From assembly GCF_000969605.1 (NCBI RefSeq), contig NZ_JZUE01000001.1, forward strand, positions 434,001 through 498,000: 64,000 nt of DNA, given 5' to 3'. Both the position numbers and the translations under genes were made by a program. This document shows, in pieces, positions 40,811 through 49,306 of the stretch. The notes under the pieces are model-generated. The model was not told the origin of the DNA, ran no database searches, and saw nothing but the letters and a program-made list of their open reading frames with translations. Each line of letters starts with the position of its first letter. Position 1 is the stretch's first letter. The stretch is from Aquincola tertiaricarbonis. GTDB taxonomy: Bacteria > Pseudomonadota > Gammaproteobacteria > Burkholderiales > Burkholderiaceae_C.

Positions 40811-42155
40811 GGCGGTTGTAGAGCGTCTTCAGGCTCACGCCCAGGGCCGCGGCGGTGCGTTCCTTGTGGTGGTCGAAGCGCTTGAGCGTGGCCAGGATCA
40901 CCGCCCGCTCGATCTCTGCCAGCGGCTGGCCGATGCGCACCGTCAGCGTGTCGGGGTCGTCCACGGTCACCGTCGGCGGGCGGGCCTTGGTGCCGGCGCC
41001 CAGGCCGGGCTGCAGCCATTCGTCGTCGATGTCGCGGCCGTCGGCCATCAGGTAGATGCGCTGCACCGCGTTGCGCAGGTCGCGCACGTTGCCCTGCCAG
41101 CGGTGGCGGCACAGCGCCGCGATGGCGGTGGGCAGGAAGCGCTTGTTCACGCCCTCGCGGCGGCCGATGTCCTGCAGGAAGTGCTCGGCCAGCATCGGGA
41201 TGTCGTCCGGCCGCTCGTGCAGCGAAGGCATGCGGATCGGGAACACGTCCAGCCGGTACATCAGGTCTTCGCGCAGCTTGCCGCTGGCCACCGCCTCGGT
41301 GGGCACGCGGTTGGTGGCGGCGATCACGCGCACGTCGGTTTCCACCGGCGTGGTGCTGCCCACGCGCATGAAGCTGCCGGTCTCCAGCACGCGCAGCAGC
41401 TTGACCTGCAGCTCCGGCGGCATCTCGGTCACTTCATCCAGGAACAGCGTGCCGCCGTGCGCCCGTTCGAAGAAGCCCAGGTGCTGGCGGTCGGCGCCGG
41501 TGAAGCTGCCCTTCTCGTGGCCGAAGATCTCGCTTTCGATCAGGTGCGGCGAGATGGCGCCGCAGTTCACCGCCAGGAAGGGCTGGTGGCGCCGGCGGCT
41601 AAGGTCGTGGATGGTGCGCGCCGCCACTTCCTTGCCGCTGCCGCTCTCACCCGTGATGAGCACGGTGACGGCCGAGCCGGCCACCCTCGCGATCTGCTCG
41701 TACACCTGGCGCATCGGCGCGGAGCGGCCCACCATGTGGCCGAAGCGGCCGGTGCGGTCCAGCTCGGCGCGCAGGTCCTCCAGCTCGGCCTTCAGCGTGG
41801 AGGGCTGCATCAGGCGCGACAGGATGCCCTGCAGCTGCTTGATGTTGAAGGGCTTGACCAGGTAGTCGGCCACGCCCAGCCGCAGTGCCTGGATGGAGGT
41901 CTCGATGCTCGCGTGGCCGGTGACCAGCACCACCTCGGTGTTGGCCAGCTGGTCGGTGTCCTTCAGCAGGTCCAGCCCCTGGCCGTCCGGCAGCTGCAGA
42001 TCGAGCAGGACGAGATCGGGCGCCCGCGTGGCCAGTTGCCTGCGCGCGTCCTTCAACGTACGTGCCGTCACGGCCGTGAACCCTTCGGCGGCGATCAGAG
42101 CCGCCATGGTCTCGGCGACGTCCGGGTCGTCCTCGACGATCAAAGCATGTCCCAT
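40788..42155 (-). CDS. Sigma54-dependent NtrC-type response regulator
   Basis: The 455-residue protein has a receiver domain (1-120, phospho-acceptor Asp52 in LVLLDLQLPDGQG), an AAA+ sigma54-activation domain (about 140-370) with Walker A GESGSGKE and Walker B GTLFLDEV, and a C-terminal Fis-type HTH (ALGVSLKTLYNRLKEY). The sigma54 contact loop reads GSFTGA in place of the usual GAFTGA, a known functional variant. The ATG at 42155 is chosen where the receiver begins. No histidine kinase is adjacent, so the partner is elsewhere. rpoN lies about 1.9 kb away. Confidence 0.93.
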   Translation of the reverse strand: MGHALIVEDDPDVAETMAALIAAEGFTAVTARTLKDARRQLATRAPDLVLLDLQLPDGQGLDLLKDTDQLANTEVVLVTGHASIETSIQALRLGVADYLVKPFNIKQLQGILSRLMQPSTLKAELEDLRAELDRTGRFGHMVGRSAPMRQVYEQIARVAGSAVTVLITGESGSGKEVAARTIHDLSRRRHQPFLAVNCGAISPHLIESEIFGHEKGSFTGADRQHLGFFERAHGGTLFLDEVTEMPPELQVKLLRVLETGSFMRVGSTTPVETDVRVIAATNRVPTEAVASGKLREDLMYRLDVFPIRMPSLHERPDDIPMLAEHFLQDIGRREGVNKRFLPTAIAALCRHRWQGNVRDLRNAVQRIYLMADGRDIDDEWLQPGLGAGTKARPPTVTVDDPDTLTVRIGQPLAEIERAVILATLKRFDHHKERTAAALGVSLKTLYNRLKEYAEK

Positions 42156-42280
42156 AACTACCCGACGCGCGACCTGGCCGCGCTGCAAAAGGCTGATTAT
42201 GGGTCGGCGCGGCTGCAGTCAGGCACAGGCGTTGCCTTCTGGCTCCACCATCGGGCTTTGCCCTCGCCAGGAGACTGATC

Positions 42281-42712
42281 ATGGCCACCCTGCCTGCCGA
42301 CGACACCGCCACCCGCATCGACAGCGTTCAGTCGCTCACCGAAGCCACGGGGCCCGGTGCCGCGCTGATGAGCGCCTCCACCCTCACGGGCTTCAACATC
42401 GTCAACCTCGCCGGCGAGACGCTGGGCGACGTCGAGGAACTCATGATCGACCTGGCGCATGGCACCGTGGCCTATGCGGTGATGTCCAGCGGTGGCTTCC
42501 TGGGCATTGGCGAGAAGCTGTTCGCCATCCCGTGGCGGGCGCTGCGGCTGGACAGCGAGCGCCGCGCCTTCGTGCTGGATGTGCAGAAGTCCCACTTCGA
42601 CAATGCGCCGGGCTTCGAGTCCACCCACTGGCCCACGCAGCTCAATGGGGGCGAGGCCTGGCACCGGGACGTGCACGACTACTACCAGACGCCCGTGTAC
42701 TGGGAGAAGTAG
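42281..42712 (+). CDS. PRC-barrel domain protein
   Basis: The 143-residue protein has a PRC-barrel at about residues 30-105: SASTLTGFNIVNLAGETLGDVEELMIDL and YAVMSSGGFLGIGEKLFAIPWRAL. Such stand-alone domains occur in stress-related and photosynthesis-related proteins and in ribosome maturation factors; the GxLGIGEKLFAIPW style is common in soluble or periplasmic stress proteins of Proteobacteria. No signal peptide is seen. A CAGGAG ribosome site precedes the ATG. The final 71 bp overlap antiparallel with the topoisomerase IB gene. Confidence 0.88.
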   Translation: MATLPADDTATRIDSVQSLTEATGPGAALMSASTLTGFNIVNLAGETLGDVEELMIDLAHGTVAYAVMSSGGFLGIGEKLFAIPWRALRLDSERRAFVLDVQKSHFDNAPGFESTHWPTQLNGGEAWHRDVHDYYQTPVYWEK

Positions 42713-43757
42713 CGCCTGCCTTGCGTTCGGCCGCCTGCTCCGCGGCCATCAGCGCCAGCAGGCTGCGTTCACGCGCCAGCAGGCCGCGTGCGCCGCGCTC
42801 CTTCACGCGGCACAGCTGCTCAAGGCAGCCGCGCTCGAAGCTGCGCAGCACCGCATGGTGCACATACGACTTGCGGCACACCGCGATGGTGTGGCCCAGG
42901 TGTTGCGCCACCTCGCCGATCACCTGCCGGGTGAGCACCGTCAGCTCGCGCTTGGTATGCGGCAGCTCGCAGGGCAGCAGCCGCTCCAGCGCCAGCGCGC
43001 TGGCATGCCAGGTGCGGAAGTCCTTGGCGCTGAAGTCGTCGCCGGCCACTGCACGCAGGTATTCGTTGACGTCGGTGGAATCGATGCCGTGCACCTGGCC
43101 GTCGTCGTCCAGGTAATGGAACAGCGCCTGGCCCGGCAGCTCCTGGCAGCGGCGCACGATGCGCGCCAGCCGGGCGTCCTCCACCGCCACCTCCTGCTCC
43201 ACGCCGCTCTTGCCGCGGAAGGACAGCTTGAGCACGCTGCCGCGCACCGCCGCATGCTTGCGCCGCAGCGTGGTCAGGCCGAAGGAGCCGTTCTGCTTGG
43301 CGTACTCGTCATTGCCGATGCGCAGGTAGGTGGTGTCCAGCAGCCGCACCAGCGCCGCCAGCACCTTGGTGCGGGGCAGGCCGGGCTGGTCCAGGTCCCG
43401 CTGCACCCGCCGGCGGATGGCCGGCAGCACGCGGCCAAACTGCTGCAGCCGCTCGAACTTCGACTGGCCCTGGTGCTCATGCCACAGCGCGTGGTAGCGG
43501 TACTGCTTGCGCCCGCGTGCGTCGCGGCCGGTGGCCTGCAGGTGGCCAGTGGCGCGGGGGCAGATCCACACGTCGGTGTAGGCCGGCGGAATGGCCAGCG
43601 AGCGGATGCGGGCCAGCGCGGATTCGTCCTTCACCGGCTGCCCCTGCTCGTCGACATAACCGAAGCTGCGCCCGCGCTTGACGCGGCGCCAACCCGGCAT
43701 CTCGTCGCTCACATAGACCAGGGCGGGCGGCAGGGCGTCGGGGGGTGTGGTGGGCAT
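42642..43757 (-). CDS. DNA topoisomerase IB (bacterial, poxvirus-like)
   Basis: The 371-residue type IB enzyme relaxes supercoils by a 3'-phosphotyrosyl nick. It has LRIGNDEYAKQNGSFGLTTL, KDFRTWHASALAL (catalytic Arg and His region) and the active-site Tyr in CRKSYVHHAVL. The start MPTTPPDALPPALVYVSDEMPG at 43757 is chosen over a basic upstream extension. The last about 25 residues are a Ser/Arg/Pro-rich tail whose coding sequence is the complement of the PRC-barrel gene's end, so the functional core stops before it. These enzymes are sporadic, non-essential and often horizontally spread. Confidence 0.92.
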   Translation of the reverse strand: MPTTPPDALPPALVYVSDEMPGWRRVKRGRSFGYVDEQGQPVKDESALARIRSLAIPPAYTDVWICPRATGHLQATGRDARGRKQYRYHALWHEHQGQSKFERLQQFGRVLPAIRRRVQRDLDQPGLPRTKVLAALVRLLDTTYLRIGNDEYAKQNGSFGLTTLRRKHAAVRGSVLKLSFRGKSGVEQEVAVEDARLARIVRRCQELPGQALFHYLDDDGQVHGIDSTDVNEYLRAVAGDDFSAKDFRTWHASALALERLLPCELPHTKRELTVLTRQVIGEVAQHLGHTIAVCRKSYVHHAVLRSFERGCLEQLCRVKERGARGLLARERSLLALMAAEQAAERKAGATSPSTRASGSSRARPGARPRPH

Positions 43758-44008
43758 GGTGCGGCACCTTCGCAGCCGGCGTGCCCGGGGCGGCGCGGGC
43801 ACCGCGGCCGCGCGGGGCTGCGGCGCAGAATTTTTTGCGGCAAGCGCCTGCCTGTGGCGGGTAGGCCGCGGTATGCCGAGGGGGCCGTCCGGGTACTGGA
43901 GATCACTGTCGGAGCATGCCTACATGAAGCGCCCGCATCCGCCTAGGCGCGAGGCGAAGAGCGGCCGCGACACTGTTTGCAACGCCTACCCCGGCCCCAG
44001 GAGATTGC
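43758..44008. other. 251-bp divergent gap, topoisomerase IB / rpoN
   Basis: No convincing coding frame is seen. The only firm signal is the rpoN ribosome site AGGAG at 43999-44003, 5 nt before its ATG. A T6 run lies around 43831. Promoters for both flanking genes must be here, but I cannot place them. Confidence 0.4.
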
Positions 44009-45442
44009 ATGACCGCCGCACTGCACATGCGCATCGAGCGCCGCCAGACCCAGACCGTCACGCCCCGCCTCCAGCATGCGGTGCGCCTGCTCCAGCTGTC
44101 GTCGATGGATTTCGCCCAGGAGGTGCAGCAAGCCCTCGACGGCAACCCCTTCCTGGAGGAAGAGGGCGACGACACCGCGGGCAGCACCGATCTGGACGAT
44201 GGCGCCGATGTGTCCGCAGCGCCCTGGGAGGCCCAGGCCTGGACGATGTCGGCCGGCGGTGGCCACGGTCCGGCGTCCGACGGCGACGTATCGCTGATCG
44301 ACCTGCTGCCGCAGAGCATCTCGCTGCGCCAGCACCTGCACACCCAGCTCAACGTGATGCCGCTGACCGAGCGCGACCGCGCACTGGGCGCGATGGTGAT
44401 CGAGTCGCTGGACGACGACGGCTACCTGCGCCAGCCGCTGGAGGAGCTGTGCACGCTGGCCGAGCTGGACCCGCCCACCGGCCTGGACGAAGTGCGCGTG
44501 GCCCTGTGCCGTGTGCAGGGCCTGGACCCGCTGGGCATCGGCGCCCGCGACCTGGCCGAATGCCTGCACCTGCAGACGGTGCTGATCGAGGACGAGAAGC
44601 AGCGCGCGCTGGCCCGCAAGGTGCTGGCGCAGCCGCTGCAGCGCCTGGCCATGCGCGAGTTCCACAAGCTGGCCGCCCTGGTGGATGCCACGCCCGCCGA
44701 GGTGGAAGCCGTGTGCGAGCGCATCCGCCAGTTCAACCCGCGTCCGGGCTCGCGCTTCGATTCGGCGCGCACACCCTATGTCACGCCCGACGTCATCGTG
44801 CGCCGCGGCCGTGGCTCGAACTGGATCACCACGCTGAACCCCGAGGTGGTGCCCCGCGTGCGCCTGAACCGGCTGTATGCCGACCTGTTCCAGCGCCACC
44901 GCGACACCGGACAGACCGACCTGGCCGCTCACCTGCGCGAAGCCCGCTGGACGCTGCGCAACGTGGAGCAGCGCTTTGCCACCATCCTGGACGTGGCCAA
45001 TGCCATCGTGCGCCACCAGCACCACTTCTTCGAGTACGGCCCCATGGCGATGAAGCCGCTGGCACTGCGCGACATCGCGCAGGAGGTGGGCCTGCACGAG
45101 TCCACCGTCTGTCGCGTGACCAACAACAAGTACATGGCCACGCCATCGGGCGTGTTCGAGCTGAAGTACTTCTTCTCGCGCTCCTTGCCCACGCACAGCG
45201 GCGGCCAGGCCTCCACCACCGCCATCCGCGGCGTGATCCGCGAGCTGATCGAGGAAGAGGCGCCGGGCGAGCCGCTGTCGGACGTGCAACTGGCCGCCAT
45301 GCTCAAGCGCCAGGGATTCCACGTGGCCCGGCGCACCGTCACCAAGTACCGCCAGCAGCTCAAGCTGCCCGCGGTGGAAATGCGCCGCCAGCGTCCGCCG
45401 GTGGGTGCCACCGCCTCGGCCGCCGCCGAAGCACGGGTGTGA
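44009..45442 (+). CDS. rpoN: RNA polymerase sigma-54 factor
   Basis: The 477-residue protein has region I (about 8-50) with TPRLQHAVRLLQLSSMDF, the Gln/Leu-rich activator-responsive segment, then an acidic linker, the core-binding domain (about 100-290), an HTH with HESTVCRVTNNKYMATPSG, and the RpoN box ARRTVTKYRQQL near the end. The Arg of the widely conserved TPRG is Ser here. It directs RNA polymerase to -24/-12 promoters, including those of type IV pilin and nitrogen genes, with activators such as the NtrC-type one nearby. It is not in the usual lptB-rpoN-hpf context, so it may be a second copy. The start has a good ribosome site. Confidence 0.94.
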   Translation: MTAALHMRIERRQTQTVTPRLQHAVRLLQLSSMDFAQEVQQALDGNPFLEEEGDDTAGSTDLDDGADVSAAPWEAQAWTMSAGGGHGPASDGDVSLIDLLPQSISLRQHLHTQLNVMPLTERDRALGAMVIESLDDDGYLRQPLEELCTLAELDPPTGLDEVRVALCRVQGLDPLGIGARDLAECLHLQTVLIEDEKQRALARKVLAQPLQRLAMREFHKLAALVDATPAEVEAVCERIRQFNPRPGSRFDSARTPYVTPDVIVRRGRGSNWITTLNPEVVPRVRLNRLYADLFQRHRDTGQTDLAAHLREARWTLRNVEQRFATILDVANAIVRHQHHFFEYGPMAMKPLALRDIAQEVGLHESTVCRVTNNKYMATPSGVFELKYFFSRSLPTHSGGQASTTAIRGVIRELIEEEAPGEPLSDVQLAAMLKRQGFHVARRTVTKYRQQLKLPAVEMRRQRPPVGATASAAAEARV

Positions 45443-45447
45443 CGGCA

Positions 45448-45467
45448 GCCGGCCCGGGCGGGCCGGC
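45448..45467. terminator. Perfect GC hairpin between convergent rpoN and yacG
   Basis: GCCGGCCC at 45448-45455 and GGGCCGGC at 45460-45467 form an 8-bp perfect stem with a GGGC loop, filling most of the 28-bp gap between two stop codons. It has no U-tract, so it is likely a bidirectional 3'-end structure rather than a classic intrinsic terminator. Confidence 0.45.
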
Positions 45468-45470
45468 GGT

Positions 45471-45698
45471 TCAGAAGTCGCCGCGCGGGCGCCCGCCGTC
45501 GTCGGGCGCTGCGGGCGCGGGCGTGTCGCCCGGCAGGCCGTCGGCCTCCTGCGATTCCGCCGGCAACCGGTAACGATCCTCGGCCCAGGCGCCCAGGTCG
45601 GCGGTGCGGCAGCGCTCGCTGCAGAAGGGGCGCCAGCGGTTCTCCGGCGCATACAGGCTGGAACCTCCACAGCCCGGGCACTTCACGGTGCGTGTCAT
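45471..45698 (-). CDS. yacG: DNA gyrase inhibitor / zinc-binding protein YacG
   Basis: The 75-residue protein has a treble-clef zinc finger with CPGCGGSS and FCSERCRTADLGAWAEDRYRLP, the conserved YacG core; four Cys bind zinc. In Escherichia coli it binds GyrB and inhibits gyrase. The C-terminal 25 residues are a variable Pro/Asp/Gly tail. It is the last gene of the pilB-pilC-pilD-coaE-zapD-yacG series, 22 nt after zapD. Confidence 0.93.
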   Translation of the reverse strand: MTRTVKCPGCGGSSLYAPENRWRPFCSERCRTADLGAWAEDRYRLPAESQEADGLPGDTPAPAAPDDGGRPRGDF

Positions 45699-45720
45699 CG
45701 TCGTCAGGCAGCTTGGGAAT

Positions 45721-46476
45721 TCAGGCGCAGAGGGTCAGCTCGAAGCTGCAGTCCTCGGTCACCGGCCGCACGCGGCCTTCCGCATCGCTGCGCATCAGCC
45801 GCACCGACACCATCAGCCGATGGCCGGTGATCTCCGGCACCAGTTCGGGATCGTCGGGCAGCTTCACACGCAGCAGGTGGTAGGTCTTGCCCTGCGGCAG
45901 GCTGCGCTGGAACTGGCCGCCGGTGGCCACCACCTTGTGCGGCACGCCGCTGTCGCGCAGCAGGCCCAGCAGCACATGCAGCGCGTCGGCCAGTGGGCTC
46001 ATGCTGCCGATCCAGCCCATCAGGTCGGCACGCCGACGCTCCGCCCCGTGCTGCTGCCAGGCGTGGTAGGCAGGCAGGTCGAATTCGCAGGTGCCACCCG
46101 GGATGCCGATGCGGCTGCGGATGCTCATCAGCCATTCGTTGCCATTGAGCTGGTGGCCGGCCTTGCCGTCCATCTCGTTCAGGCCGTTGAACGCATGGTC
46201 CAGCCGCGAGGTGACGACGTTGAGCGCAGCTTCGGAGATGGCCGGGTTGCCCCGGTAGGCTTCGAGCTGCGCACGGTGGCGGTCCAGCTCCTTCAGCAGG
46301 TCGGACTTGAGATCGGCGCGCGAGGCGACGTCCATGATCTCGAACAGGGTGGCCAGCGCGAAGTGGTGGTCCACGGTTGCGTCACGCGCCACCAGTTGGC
46401 CGAGCCTGTTGAACAGATGCTCCAGCCGCAGCATCGTGCGGATGCCTTCGTTGAACGGGTATTCGTAGAGAACCAA
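45721..46476 (-). CDS. zapD: Cell division protein ZapD
   Basis: The 251-residue protein of the ZapD (DUF1342) family opens MVLYEYPFNEGIRTMLRLEHLF and contains SRLDHAFNGLNEMDGKAG, GGTCEFDLPAYHAW and QGKTYHLLRVKLP, all strongly conserved. It crosslinks and bundles FtsZ filaments at the division ring. It is all-alpha in its first half with a beta domain at the end. Position between coaE and yacG is the standard one. The whole length matches the family (about 245-255). Confidence 0.96.
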   Translation of the reverse strand: MVLYEYPFNEGIRTMLRLEHLFNRLGQLVARDATVDHHFALATLFEIMDVASRADLKSDLLKELDRHRAQLEAYRGNPAISEAALNVVTSRLDHAFNGLNEMDGKAGHQLNGNEWLMSIRSRIGIPGGTCEFDLPAYHAWQQHGAERRRADLMGWIGSMSPLADALHVLLGLLRDSGVPHKVVATGGQFQRSLPQGKTYHLLRVKLPDDPELVPEITGHRLMVSVRLMRSDAEGRVRPVTEDCSFELTLCA

Positions 46477-46503
46477 GATGCAGGCCCGTAAGGATGGCTC
46501 TGC

Positions 46504-47118
46504 TTATTGTTTCACAGGGTCCACGCTCCAGTACTGCCACAGGCGCTGTACCTGGGTATCGAGCTGTTCCAAGGTCAGCCCCTCGTTGAACAGCACCGCA
46601 TCGGCGATGGCCCGGCGTGCCTGGCGCGTGGCCTGCTGGCCGATCACACGCTCCACCGTGGCCTGCGTCCAGCCCGAGCGGCGCATCACGCGGGCCACCT
46701 GGGTGGCCTCGCTGCAGTCCACCACCAGCACCTTGTGCACCCGCGCGCGCCAGTGGGCCGACTCGGTCAGCAGCGGCACGTCGAAGACGATGGTGCGGCC
46801 CGCGGCCAGCGCGGCCTGGCGCTGCGTCTCGGCGCCGATCATCGGATGCAGGATGGCTTCCAGCCGGTGGCGCGCCGCGGGGTCGGCGAACACCCGCTGG
46901 CGCATGTGGTCGCGGTCCAGTGCGCCATCGGCGGCGATGGCCGCATCGCCGAAGGCCGCGGCGATGGCCGGCAGCGCCGCGCCGCCGCTGGCGGTGAGGG
47001 CGCGCGAGATCGCATCGGTGTCCACCAGCACCGCGCCGCGGGCCACTAGCCGTGCGGCCACGGTGCTCTTGCCGCTGCCGATGCCGCCGGTCAGGCCGAT
47101 GTGCAGGCCGCGGTCCAT
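46504..47118 (-). CDS. coaE: Dephospho-CoA kinase
   Basis: The 204-residue P-loop kinase performs the last step of coenzyme A synthesis, phosphorylating the ribose 3'-OH of dephospho-CoA. It has the P-loop GLTGGIGSGKST at residues 8-19, VDTDAISRAL (substrate Asp), HPMIGAE and VVFDVPLLTES, and VDCSEATQVARVMRRSG of the lid region. It follows pilD by 7 nt and precedes zapD by 27 nt, in the conserved proteobacterial pil-coaE-zapD arrangement. Confidence 0.96.
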   Translation of the reverse strand: MDRGLHIGLTGGIGSGKSTVAARLVARGAVLVDTDAISRALTASGGAALPAIAAAFGDAAIAADGALDRDHMRQRVFADPAARHRLEAILHPMIGAETQRQAALAAGRTIVFDVPLLTESAHWRARVHKVLVVDCSEATQVARVMRRSGWTQATVERVIGQQATRQARRAIADAVLFNEGLTLEQLDTQVQRLWQYWSVDPVKQ

Positions 47119-47125
47119 CGTCGCG

Positions 47126-48061
47126 TCAGGCCCAGCCGATCCAGCCCAGCACCGTGGACGTGCCGGCCAGCATCACCACCAGCCCGGCGCCCGCCAGGAA
47201 GGGGCCGAAGGGCACATAGCGGCCTTCGCGCAGCGACGAGCGCATCTTCATGCCGATGCCCACCACCGCACCGATCACCGACGACATCAGCAGGATGGGC
47301 ACGATGGCCTGCCAGCCCAGCCACGCCCCCAGCGCGGCCAGCAGCTTGAAGTCGCCATAGCCCATGCCTTCCTTGCCGGTGGTCAGCTTGAACAGCCAGT
47401 ACACCGACCACAGCGACAGGTAGCCCGCCACCGCGCCCCACAGCGCTGTGGACAGCGGCAGCGTCCAGCCGAGCGCCGCGGCCACCAGGCCGCCCCACAG
47501 CAGCGGGAAGTTCAGGGCGTCGGGCAGCACCGTGGTGTCCCAGTCGATGGCGGCCAGCGCCACCAGCACCGCGGCCACCGCACACCACAGTACGGTCACC
47601 GGCTGCGCACCGAAGCGCCAGCCGATGGCCCCGAACAGCACCGCCGTGGCCAGCTCGATCAGCGGATAGCGCGCCGAGATGCGGCTGCCGCAGGCCGAGC
47701 AGCGGCCCTTGAGCCGCAGCCAGCCCAGCAGCGGCAGGTTCTCGTGCCAGCGGATCGCATGGCCGCAGGAAGGGCAGCGGGAGCGCGGCGCGGCGATGCC
47801 CAGGTGCGGCAGGGCTTCCAGCGCGGTGCTCAGCTGGCGGGCGGTCTGCTGCTGGGCGCCGGGCATCTCGCCCTTGTCCGCGAACACGCGCCGCCAGGAG
47901 TCGCCATCGCCCAGCTGGTGCGACACGTCGCCCCACCACTGCCGCTCGATCATCAGCGGCAGGCGGTGGATCACCACGTTGAGGAAGCTGCCGATGCACA
48001 GGCCCACCAGGGCCAGGACCCAGGGCGACAGCAGCAGGTCGAGCGGTAGGTCGGCCGGCAC
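47126..48061 (-). CDS. pilD: Prepilin peptidase / N-methyltransferase
   Basis: The 311-residue inner-membrane aspartic peptidase cleaves and N-methylates type IV pilins and type II secretion pseudopilins. The cytoplasmic loop carries two CxxC zinc knuckles (CPSCGH, CSACGS). The catalytic aspartates lie in [10 protein letters not shown] and [16 protein letters not shown] (GxGDxK motif). About eight hydrophobic helices are seen. It starts [20 protein letters not shown] and lies 4 nt after pilC. Confidence 0.95.
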   Translation of the reverse strand: MPADLPLDLLLSPWVLALVGLCIGSFLNVVIHRLPLMIERQWWGDVSHQLGDGDSWRRVFADKGEMPGAQQQTARQLSTALEALPHLGIAAPRSRCPSCGHAIRWHENLPLLGWLRLKGRCSACGSRISARYPLIELATAVLFGAIGWRFGAQPVTVLWCAVAAVLVALAAIDWDTTVLPDALNFPLLWGGLVAAALGWTLPLSTALWGAVAGYLSLWSVYWLFKLTTGKEGMGYGDFKLLAALGAWLGWQAIVPILLMSSVIGAVVGIGMKMRSSLREGRYVPFGPFLAGAGLVVMLAGTSTVLGWIGWA

Positions 48062-48065
48062 TTGT

Positions 48066-49286
48066 CTAGACGACCGAGCCGAGCTTGAAGATGGGCAGGT
48101 ACATCGACACCACGATGCCGCCGATCAGCGTGCCCAGGATGACGATGATGAACGGCTCCATCAGGCTGGACAGGCCCTTGACCATCTCGTCCACCTCGTC
48201 CTCGTAGAACTCGGCCGCCTTGCCCAGCATGTGGTCCAGGGAGCCGGATTCCTCGCCGATGGAGGCCATCTGCAGCACCATCGTGGGGAACACGCCGGTG
48301 GACTGCATCGCGGTGGTCAGCGCCGAGCCGGTGGACACGTCCTTCTGGATCTTCTCGGTGGCCATCGCGTACACCGCGTTGCCGGAAGCCCCGCCCACCG
48401 AATCCAGCGCCTCCACCAGCGGCACGCCGGCGGCAAACATCGTGGACAGGGTGCGCGTCCAGCGTGCGATCACGCTCTTGTTGATCAGCTCGCCGAACAC
48501 CGGGATGCGCAGCAGCAGCCGGTCCATCGCGATCTGCATCTTCTCGGAGCGGCGCCAGCTTTGCATGAAGAAGTAGCCGCCGCCGAACAGCACGCCGAAG
48601 ATCACCCACCAGTAGCCGACGAAGAACTCCGACAGCGCGATCACGAACAGCGTGGGCGCCGGCAGGTCGGCGCCGAAGGAGCTGAACACATCCTTGAAGG
48701 CCGGGATCACGAACAGCATGATCACCGTCAGCACCACGAAGGCCACCACCATCACCGCCACCGGGTACATCAGCGCCGACTTGATCTTCGACTTCAGCGC
48801 CAGCGTCTTTTCCTCGTACAGCGCCAGCCGTTCCAGCAGCTGCTCCAGGATGCCGCCCGCCTCGCCGGCTTCCACCAGGTTGGCGTACAGCGCATTGAAG
48901 TGCAGCGGATGCTTGCGGAAGGCGGCCGACAGGCTGGTGCCGGTCTCCACGTCGGAGCGGATGTCGTTGAGCAGCCGGGTGAGCTTGGGGTTGGTGCTGC
49001 CGCGCGCCACGATGTCGAAGGACTGCAGCAGCGGCACGCCGGCCTTCATCATCGTGGCCAGCTGGCGGGTGAAGATGGCGATGTCCTTCTGCTTGATGGA
49101 CTTGCCACCCGACATCCGGCGCTTCTTCACCTTGGTGATCATCACGCCCTGGCGGCGCAGCATGGCGCTCACCGCGGCCTCGCCACCGGAGCGGATCTCA
49201 CCACGAACGGTCTTGCCGTTCTTGTCCTTGCCTTCCCACTCGAAGACAAATTCCTTGATGTTCTTCGCGGCTGCAGCAGTCGCCAT
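48066..49286 (-). CDS. pilC: Type IV pilus inner-membrane platform protein PilC
   Basis: The 406-residue type II secretion F-domain protein has two repeats (about 70-195 and 275-395), each with [17 protein letters not shown] and [18 protein letters not shown] style openings, and three transmembrane helices (about 175, 215-235, 380-400). It is the membrane platform on which PilB turns to assemble pili. ATG 49286 starts [21 protein letters not shown], matching the family; the open frame upstream is not conserved. It lies 20 nt after pilB. Confidence 0.95.
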   Translation of the reverse strand: MATAAAAKNIKEFVFEWEGKDKNGKTVRGEIRSGGEAAVSAMLRRQGVMITKVKKRRMSGGKSIKQKDIAIFTRQLATMMKAGVPLLQSFDIVARGSTNPKLTRLLNDIRSDVETGTSLSAAFRKHPLHFNALYANLVEAGEAGGILEQLLERLALYEEKTLALKSKIKSALMYPVAVMVVAFVVLTVIMLFVIPAFKDVFSSFGADLPAPTLFVIALSEFFVGYWWVIFGVLFGGGYFFMQSWRRSEKMQIAMDRLLLRIPVFGELINKSVIARWTRTLSTMFAAGVPLVEALDSVGGASGNAVYAMATEKIQKDVSTGSALTTAMQSTGVFPTMVLQMASIGEESGSLDHMLGKAAEFYEDEVDEMVKGLSSLMEPFIIVILGTLIGGIVVSMYLPIFKLGSVV

Positions 49287-49306
49287 TCCAGACCTTCCCC
49301 GAACGT

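Noticed and set aside
43832-43990. Short frames between topoisomerase IB and rpoN
   Set aside because: No ribosome site or family resemblance; composition like non-coding spacer.
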